Assembly: GCA_905181935.1 (NCBI GenBank)
Contig: CAJIZV010000002.1
Location: forward strand, 372,001 to 436,000
Direction: 5' to 3'
Source: an uncultured Amylibacter sp.
Lineage (GTDB): Bacteria > Pseudomonadota > Alphaproteobacteria > Rhodobacterales > Rhodobacteraceae
Length of the DNA stretch: 64,000 nt
The position numbers and the translations under genes were made by a program. Below the pieces are notes generated by a model. The model saw only the letters and a program-made list of their open reading frames with translations. It was not told where the DNA came from and ran no database searches. Within the stretch, counting starts at the first letter, position 1; each line of letters opens with the position of its first letter. Below, in pieces: positions 57,967 through 64,000 of the stretch.

Positions 57967-59259
57967 ATGTCAGATAGTAAGTTCGCAATATTAACAATTA
58001 ATGATAAAAAAATAGAATTACCTATCCACTCCCCATCTGCTGGTCCTGACGTAATTGATATAACAAAGCTTTACGCCGATGCCGACGTCTTTACATACGA
58101 TCCTGGTTTTACGTCTACTGCTTCTTGTGAAAGCACAATCACATATATTGCTGGCGCAAAAGGTGAATTATTATACCGCGGTTATCCAATTGATCAATTA
58201 GCCGAACAATCTCATTATTTAGAAGTTTGCTATTTATTATTATACGGTGAGTTACCTTCTGAAATAGAATTAGTAGATTTTGAGGCAAGAGTTACCAATC
58301 ACACAATGTTACACGACCAAATGAACCACTTATTTAGAGGTTTTAGGCGTGATGCTCACCCAATGGCAATAATGTGTGGAGTTGTAGGCGCTCTTTCAGC
58401 GTTTTATCATGATAGCACAGACGTTTCTGATCCAGATCAACGTGAAATTGCATCTATAAGAATGATAGCTAAAATACCAACTATTGCAGCATACGCTTTT
58501 AAATATTCTCAGGGACAGCCTTTTGTATACCCAGACAACAAACTTGATTATGCATCAAATTTTTTAAGAATGTGTTTTGCCGTTCCTACCGAAGAATATA
58601 TAGTTAACCCCATTCTGGCAAAAGCAATGGATCGTATCTTCACATTACATGCGGACCATGAACAAAATGCGTCCACATCAACTGTTCGATTAGCCGGTTC
58701 TTCTGGTGCAAATCCTTTTGCATGCATTGCCGCAGGTATTGCCTGCTTGTGGGGTCCTGCTCATGGTGGGGCTAATGAAGCTTGTTTGAATATGTTACGT
58801 GAAATTGGAACCGTTGATCGGATACCAGAGTTTATAGAACGTGCAAAGGATAAATCAGATCCGTTCCGCTTGATGGGATTTGGTCATCGTGTATATAAAA
58901 ACTTTGACCCTCGCGCGACAGTAATGAAAGAAAGTGCCGACGAAGTGCTAGAGTTAATGGGTATAGAGAATAACGAGACTTTACTCGTGGCTAAAGCCTT
59001 AGAGAAATTAGCTCTAGAAGATTCATATTTCATAGAAAAAAAACTCTACCCAAATGTCGATTTCTATTCTGGAATTATTTTGGATGCTATGGGCTTTCCA
59101 ACATCTATGTTTACCCCTATTTTTGCAATGTCTCGTACTGTTGGCTGGATAGCGCAATGGAAAGAAATGATTGGTGATCCAAAACTAAAGATTGGTCGTC
59201 CACGTCAGCTCTATACTGGCGCAACAAATCGAGATTATGTTAATCTAAAAAAGCGATAA
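57967..59259 (+). CDS. gltA: Citrate synthase (type II)
   Basis: First enzyme of the citric acid cycle, condensing acetyl-CoA and oxaloacetate. 430 residues, hexameric Gram-negative type by length and by its N-terminal beta region. Active-site segments are [14 protein letters not shown] (catalytic His), [12 protein letters not shown], and VDFYSG with the catalytic Asp. Separate from gltX by 73 bases. Confidence 0.97.
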   Translation: MSDSKFAILTINDKKIELPIHSPSAGPDVIDITKLYADADVFTYDPGFTSTASCESTITYIAGAKGELLYRGYPIDQLAEQSHYLEVCYLLLYGELPSEIELVDFEARVTNHTMLHDQMNHLFRGFRRDAHPMAIMCGVVGALSAFYHDSTDVSDPDQREIASIRMIAKIPTIAAYAFKYSQGQPFVYPDNKLDYASNFLRMCFAVPTEEYIVNPILAKAMDRIFTLHADHEQNASTSTVRLAGSSGANPFACIAAGIACLWGPAHGGANEACLNMLREIGTVDRIPEFIERAKDKSDPFRLMGFGHRVYKNFDPRATVMKESADEVLELMGIENNETLLVAKALEKLALEDSYFIEKKLYPNVDFYSGIILDAMGFPTSMFTPIFAMSRTVGWIAQWKEMIGDPKLKIGRPRQLYTGATNRDYVNLKKR

Positions 59260-59265
59260 ATAGAC

Positions 59266-59306
59266 TACCCATCATTTCCCTCAAATATTTAGGTGATTGG
59301 TGGGTA
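59266..59306. terminator. Hairpin between gltA and ccmH
   Basis: TACCCATCA (59266-59274) pairs with TGGTGGGTA (59298-59306) with one G-T pair. It lies between convergent genes but lacks a T-run, so it may be a terminator or an mRNA-end stabiliser. Confidence 0.4.
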
Positions 59307-59351
59307 ATGAATACTAACAATAATAGTATAGGCAAAGAGTTATTAAGGAAA

Positions 59352-59795
59352 TTAGTCGTCCATCAGATTACTTAATCTAGTAATTTCTTCTTCAGTTAAT
59401 GCTTTTAGCTGTATATTTTTTTTTGAACGTATAAACCATAAACTAAGTAATGCTCCAAGCAATAGAAATAATGGTCCAGATATCCATAATATCAGGTTAT
59501 TAAGTGATACCTTAGGATTTAGTAATACATATTCTCCATAACGATCAGTAATAAAATTTATTACCTCTTTATTGTCATCACCAGCTATAATCCGCTCCCT
59601 AACCAAAAGCCGTAAATCCTTAGCTATACCGGCATTTGAGCTATCAATATTTTCATTGCGACAAACTAAACAGCGCAGCTCTTTAGATATTTCTCGCGCA
59701 CGTAATTCTTGAGTAATGTTTGATAGTATTTCACCTGGCTCTACTGCCCAAGCACCAGAACTCATAACTAATAAAAAAAGTATAACACGTATCAT
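59352..59795 (-). CDS. ccmH: Cytochrome c-type biogenesis protein CcmH
   Basis: Periplasmic-facing thioredoxin-like reductant for apocytochrome c. The 147-residue protein has a signal peptide (about 1-17), the redox LRCLVCRN with C42 and C45, and a C-terminal membrane helix (about 100-122). ATG 59795 shares a base with the ccmF stop codon. The frame extends 35 codons upstream into ccmF but the signal peptide fixes the start. Confidence 0.94.
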   Translation of the reverse strand: MIRVILFLLVMSSGAWAVEPGEILSNITQELRAREISKELRCLVCRNENIDSSNAGIAKDLRLLVRERIIAGDDNKEVINFITDRYGEYVLLNPKVSLNNLILWISGPLFLLLGALLSLWFIRSKKNIQLKALTEEEITRLSNLMDD

Positions 59796-61756
59796 TAAGA
59801 TAAATTTTTCAACCTGGACGTGGAAGCAATACGCAATCGACGATCTGTCATGCTTAGAACACCTCCCATTGCCATTACCATACATCCAATCCATATCCAA
59901 ACTGCAAAAGGTTTAACATAAGTTCTAATAGTCCAACCATCGCCATGAGCGTCACCTAATGCTATATAGAGATCACGAGCTAAGGTACTATTAATCCCTG
60001 CTTCAGTCGTTGGCATACGCTGGACTGGATAAAATCGCTTTTCTGGCTTTAACGTTGCAACTAATTTTCCATCAAAAAATGCACTTATATTTCCTACATC
60101 TGCAGTATAGTTTTTTCCATTTATTTTCTTAATATCATCAAATTGAAATATATAACCACTAACCTCAAAACGTTCGCCCAACTTAGCAATACGAATATCT
60201 TCAGATTCCCATGCAGTGATAGCAGCTATGCCAAATATAGTGAGACCAAGTCCAATATGTGCAAACGCTTTCCCCCAATCGGCTCGAGGTAATTTACATA
60301 ATCTTATTAGACCTGCACCAAATCCTAGTTGTAACATTCGAGTGCGAACAATTAAGTCAGTTAAAGTTCCTAAAATTACCCATCCAGCTAAACCTAAACC
60401 AATAGGTGCCATCATCCGCCCACCAGTTTGCAAACTCCAAACCAGTAATCCTAAGGAAATACTAAGTATTAATGCACCAAATAAAGGTTTTCCAGAACGG
60501 CTCAATTGAGCTCTTTTCCACGGTAAAATAGCACCCACCGGGAGTGCTAGTGCTAAAATAATCATAAATGGTGTGAACGCTAATTCAAAAAATGGGGCCC
60601 CAACTGAAAGCTTACGACCCATTACTAACTCTGCTAAAAGCGGCCAAATAGTGCCTACAAATACAACTATAGTTGAGACAACCAATAATAAGTTATTTAG
60701 AATTAATCCACTTTCACGACTAACAGGACTAAAGACAACATTTGATCGAAAACTGTTTGCTCGCATTGCATACAATGTTAGCGCCCCACCTATTGCAATA
60801 ATCAAGATTACAAGAATAAATACTCCTCGTTCAGGATCATTAGCAAAAGCATGTACAGATGTAATTACTCCAGAACGTACAATAAATGTACCTATTAAAG
60901 AAAATGAAAACCCTAAGATTGCTAATAATACAGTCCAGCTTTTTAGTGTTTCACGTTTTTCTACTACAATTGCTGAATGGAGCAGAGCTACGGCAATAAG
61001 CCATGGCATAAATGACGCGTTTTCAACTGGATCCCAAAACCACCATCCACCCCAACCCAGCTCATAATATGCCCACCAGGAGCCAAGAGCGATACCAATC
61101 GTCAATGTAATCCAAGCCAATAATGCCCATGGACGTACCCATCGCGCCCATGCAGCGTCAACAGAGCCCTGAATTAAAGCAGCTACGGCAAAGCTAAATG
61201 TCATGGATAGGCCAACATAACCCAAATATAAAAATGGTGGGTGAAAAGCTAATCCTGGATCTTGAAGTAAAGGATTTAGGTCATTTCCATCAATAGGTGG
61301 AAAAGGAAGGCGTTCAAACGGGTTTGATGTAAATAAAAGAAAAGCAAGAAAGGCCACACCAATCATTGCTTGAACTGATAAAACACGTGCCTTTAATACG
61401 AGTGGTAAGCGCCTTCCAAATAGTGAAACTAATGCACCGTAAAAAGCCAAAATTAATATCCACAGCAACATGGAACCTTCATGATTTCCCCAGACACCTG
61501 AGACTTTATATAACATAGGCTTCAAAGAATGCGAATTACTAGCTACTAATTTTACTGAAAAGTCAGATGTTACAAATGCAATCATGAGCATTGTAAATGC
61601 TAATAAAATTGCTAAAAATTGAACAATAGCAGCTGGAGCAGCTGCATCCATCCATCCACTATAGCCCTTTGCTGCTCCAATCATTGGAACAACTGACTGG
61701 ATAATAGCCACCATAAACGCAACAATAACTGCAAAATGTCCAATTTCTGCTAACAT
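59795..61756 (-). CDS. ccmF: Haem lyase subunit CcmF
   Basis: Large inner-membrane protein that joins haem to apocytochrome c with CcmH. 653 residues with about fifteen hydrophobic segments. The tryptophan-rich WWD motif is GGWWFWDPVENASFMPWL, and VWGNHEGSMLLW is an earlier family landmark. A periplasmic domain lies before the final helix. It lies between ccmE and ccmH; no ccmG is inserted. Confidence 0.96.
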   Translation of the reverse strand: MLAEIGHFAVIVAFMVAIIQSVVPMIGAAKGYSGWMDAAAPAAIVQFLAILLAFTMLMIAFVTSDFSVKLVASNSHSLKPMLYKVSGVWGNHEGSMLLWILILAFYGALVSLFGRRLPLVLKARVLSVQAMIGVAFLAFLLFTSNPFERLPFPPIDGNDLNPLLQDPGLAFHPPFLYLGYVGLSMTFSFAVAALIQGSVDAAWARWVRPWALLAWITLTIGIALGSWWAYYELGWGGWWFWDPVENASFMPWLIAVALLHSAIVVEKRETLKSWTVLLAILGFSFSLIGTFIVRSGVITSVHAFANDPERGVFILVILIIAIGGALTLYAMRANSFRSNVVFSPVSRESGLILNNLLLVVSTIVVFVGTIWPLLAELVMGRKLSVGAPFFELAFTPFMIILALALPVGAILPWKRAQLSRSGKPLFGALILSISLGLLVWSLQTGGRMMAPIGLGLAGWVILGTLTDLIVRTRMLQLGFGAGLIRLCKLPRADWGKAFAHIGLGLTIFGIAAITAWESEDIRIAKLGERFEVSGYIFQFDDIKKINGKNYTADVGNISAFFDGKLVATLKPEKRFYPVQRMPTTEAGINSTLARDLYIALGDAHGDGWTIRTYVKPFAVWIWIGCMVMAMGGVLSMTDRRLRIASTSRLKNLS

Positions 61757-61876
61757 TGAAACCCTCCTTAATATTTAATACATAGACTTAAAATAAATTC
61801 TCTCAATGCGCTTTTATGTCACTGAGTATATACAGTAAAATTTAATATTATTTGTAAAGGATAATATGATTACTAC

Positions 61877-62311
61877 TTAGTCTTGAAAAATACCTTGTTC
61901 CTTTAGTGCATCCGCAACTTCTTTAGGCATGTAATTTTCATCGTGTTTAGCTAGAATTTCAACAGCTTGAAACTTTCCTTCATTCAACGTTCCAGTAGCA
62001 ATCATACCGGTTCCTTCAGAAAATAAGTCAGGCAAGATACCATTAAAAATAACAGGTACATCATTAACTAAGTCAGTCACGATAAAACTTACATTATCAC
62101 CATTTCTAATTAAAGTTCCCTCTTTAACCAATCCACCAATACGAAAAACTTCTGACTCATTAATTTTTTCTGATAAAACTTGAGTTGGGCTTCTAAAAAA
62201 TTCGATACCATCTTTAAATGCAAATCCAATTAATATTGATGCACTTAATAAAAAAATACAAGCAATTATAATAAGTTGCACACGTCTTCGCTTTTTAAGC
62301 CCTATGGCCAT
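61877..62311 (-). CDS. ccmE: Haem chaperone CcmE
   Basis: Carries haem covalently from CcmC to CcmF. The 144-residue protein has one N-terminal membrane helix (about 11-33), an OB-fold beta barrel, and the haem-attachment H123 with Y127 in LAKHDENYMP. ATG 62311 shares a base with the argC stop, so it is translationally coupled to argC. Confidence 0.95.
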   Translation of the reverse strand: MAIGLKKRRRVQLIIIACIFLLSASILIGFAFKDGIEFFRSPTQVLSEKINESEVFRIGGLVKEGTLIRNGDNVSFIVTDLVNDVPVIFNGILPDLFSEGTGMIATGTLNEGKFQAVEILAKHDENYMPKEVADALKEQGIFQD

Positions 62312-63345
62312 TACGGGAACAAAGGAGCCATTTCTAACCCCATTTCTTCTTGTAAGTTTAGCATTAAGTTAGCATTTTGTAATGCTTGCCCCGAGGAACC
62401 TTTAGTAAGGTTATCAAGGGTAACGATTATCATAGCATGGCCACTTATGCGATCACCAACAACACCTATATGACAAAAATTAGATCCCCTTACATGTCGA
62501 GTACTTGGAGTTTGTCCAAAGGGTAAAACCTCAATAAAGTATTCACCATCATAAGCCTCTTTAAATGTGCGGTAAATTTCTGAAGAATCTCCTTTAACAT
62601 ACACGTTCGCAATAATTCCCCGATTTATTGGTAATAAGGTTGGAGTAAACTGCACCTTTACAGGTCGTCCTGCTATCTCAGAGAACTCTTGATCAAACTC
62701 TGCTAAATGACGGTGCGTGCCACCAATAGCATAAGGTTGAGCACCTTCGGATAGCTCAGCATGTAATAAAGGTTCTTTTAATGAGCGCCCTGCTCCACTT
62801 ACTCCAGTCTTAAGATCTATAATAATATGATCTAGGTCAATTAAATCTGCAGCAATTATTGGCCGCAAAGCATATTGCCCTGCAGCAGCATTACAACCTG
62901 TTCCTGCAACTAAGCGAGCTGACTTAATCAACTCTCTATTAAATTCAGTTAACCCATACACAGCCTCAGCTTGACACTCTAATGCTTCATGCTCGCCACC
63001 ATACCATTTTTTATACTCACGGGGATCACGCAAACGAAAATCTGCTGATAAATCAACAATTTTTAATTTTTTAGGTAATTTAGATATAACAGCTTGGCTG
63101 GTAGCATGGGGAAGCGCACAAAAGCATAAATCGACATTACTAAATTCGATTTCATCAATTTTAATAAGTGTTGGAAGATCTAAATGCCGTAAATGTGGGA
63201 ACACCTCAGACATCTCCAGACCAGCTTTTCGGTCAGCACTTAAAGCAACAATCTCCATCATAGGATGAGTTGCTATTAACCTTACTAATTCAGCTCCAGT
63301 ATACCCAGAAGCCCCCAAAATCGCAATTTTTTTCAACAATGGCAT
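62311..63345 (-). CDS. argC: N-acetyl-gamma-glutamyl-phosphate reductase
   Basis: Third step of arginine synthesis, NADPH-dependent. 344 residues. The N-terminal [10 protein letters not shown] (11-20) is the nucleotide-binding loop and C151 in GTGCNAAAG is the catalytic cysteine. Long ArgC type. In an operon with ccmE and ccmF, an order seen in other alphaproteobacteria. Confidence 0.96.
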   Translation of the reverse strand: MPLLKKIAILGASGYTGAELVRLIATHPMMEIVALSADRKAGLEMSEVFPHLRHLDLPTLIKIDEIEFSNVDLCFCALPHATSQAVISKLPKKLKIVDLSADFRLRDPREYKKWYGGEHEALECQAEAVYGLTEFNRELIKSARLVAGTGCNAAAGQYALRPIIAADLIDLDHIIIDLKTGVSGAGRSLKEPLLHAELSEGAQPYAIGGTHRHLAEFDQEFSEIAGRPVKVQFTPTLLPINRGIIANVYVKGDSSEIYRTFKEAYDGEYFIEVLPFGQTPSTRHVRGSNFCHIGVVGDRISGHAMIIVTLDNLTKGSSGQALQNANLMLNLQEEMGLEMAPLFP

Positions 63346-63400
63346 TTGATGCTTTCTAAATCTTTAATCAGCGTTTATGGCATTTCTAGCTTGTATTCAA

Positions 63401-64000
63401 TTAGACAGACGTAAATTCGATAGTTTTTGCTAAAAGTCTAGTTGCGGCTTTGCTTACTTTAGTTATGTTTCCCGTTGTTAAAAATTTTACTTGCCCCTTC
63501 TCAACAAAGTTAGGGTGACGGGATAAGTAATCGACTAAACTTTCAGCCACAATCTTACCTTGCGAATAAACCTGAACATTAGAGCCTAATGCACTCTGGA
63601 AACAATCTTTTAAAATTGGGTAATGTGTACATCCCAAAACAGCAACATCAGGTTTTGGCATACGTCGTAATAATGCTGATACATGAGATTTAACTAAAGC
63701 TTCAGCAAGTTTCAAATCATTTTCTTCAATAGCGTCAACTAATCCACCGCAAGGTTGCGCATCAACATCAACACCAATAGCTCGGTATGCAAGCTCACGT
63801 TGAAATGCTCGCGTAGCTACCGTTGCCGGAGTAGCAAACAATGCAACTTGCTTAACATTAACTTCACGAGGGGCTGAGTTATCACCCCAACGGCGTTCTG
63901 TAACTGCTTCTATGAGTGGGACAAAAACACCTAAAACTCGTTTATCACGAGGCAAACATTCTTCTTGAATACGTTTAACTGCTACAGCAGATGCCGTGTT
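63401..64000 (-). CDS. murI: Glutamate racemase, 5' end beyond window
   Basis: Makes D-glutamate for peptidoglycan. Only the C-terminal 199 residues are inside the window; the frame is open to the right edge, where it reads NTASAVAV, the segment just after the first catalytic cysteine. The second catalytic cysteine is in [10 protein letters not shown]. An internal TTG at 63955 is not the start. It lies 55 bases upstream of argC on the same strand. Confidence 0.92.
   Translation of the reverse strand, partial: NTASAVAVKRIQEECLPRDKRVLGVFVPLIEAVTERRWGDNSAPREVNVKQVALFATPATVATRAFQRELAYRAIGVDVDAQPCGGLVDAIEENDLKLAEALVKSHVSALLRRMPKPDVAVLGCTHYPILKDCFQSALGSNVQVYSQGKIVAESLVDYLSRHPNFVEKGQVKFLTTGNITKVSKAATRLLAKTIEFTSV

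Overview
The window reads as a contiguous, almost fully coding piece of an AT-rich alphaproteobacterial chromosome. The evidence is the gene content and order. There is an NDUFA12-type complex I subunit gene next to mlaD and a DUF2155 gene. A ppiD-like/trpE/trpG/trpD/trpC/moaC/moeA/lexA string is followed by gltX and gltA. There is a murI-argC-ccmE-ccmF-ccmH string, a GAAC-N7-GAAC LexA box of the alphaproteobacterial kind, and a bactofilin paired with an M23 peptidase. A convincing dddP (DMSP lyase) points to a marine organism. The gene order resembles Rhodobacterales, with an unusually low GC content; that placement is an inference and no rRNA is present to test it. I see no CRISPR array, insertion sequence, prophage or plasmid gene.

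Layout. 0.2-3.7 kb: hpt, a cold-shock-domain/DEAD helicase fusion behind a hairpin-rich leader, and lipA. 3.7-8.1 kb: a peroxide and metal module (oxyR divergent from katG, then a VIT-family transporter and a rhodanese). 8.1-12.9 kb: an orphan PhnD-like protein, lpd, a YcaD-like MFS transporter and queA. 13-22.3 kb: envelope genes (YhdP/AsmA-like giant, M23 peptidase plus bactofilin, PBP1a) with prfB. 22.3-30.8 kb: rne behind a structured leader, an M48 protease, accB-accC, aat, DUF2155, mlaD, NDUFA12. 30.9-34.4 kb: tig, clpP, clpX. 34.7-36.0 kb: two small secreted proteins of unknown function and tRNA-Leu(TAG), the least ordinary stretch. 36.4-40.6 kb: glnB-glnA, then a DUF3445 (haem-dependent N-demethylase-like) gene divergent from dddP. 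40.7-47.3 kb: parE, an arginase/ornithine cyclodeaminase/Lrp module, and uup. 47.4-56.2 kb: ppiD-like, the trp genes, moaC, moeA, lexA. 56.4-64 kb: gltX, gltA, the ccm haem-lyase genes, argC and the 3' part of murI, which runs off the right edge.

How the genes work together. Nitrogen handling is prominent: PII/GlnA assimilate ammonium, arginase plus ornithine cyclodeaminase turn arginine into urea, proline and ammonium, and the DUF3445 protein may release nitrogen from methylated amines. DddP would cleave dimethylsulfoniopropionate to DMS and acrylate. OxyR, KatG and the VIT transporter fit a peroxide/iron defence. I found no clear new defence or mobile system. The best candidates for something undescribed are the DUF3445-dddP divergent pair with a 17-bp palindrome between them, the structured leaders of the CSD-helicase and rne, the two small secreted proteins beside tRNA-Leu, and a small membrane-protein ORF sitting inverted inside the trp cluster.
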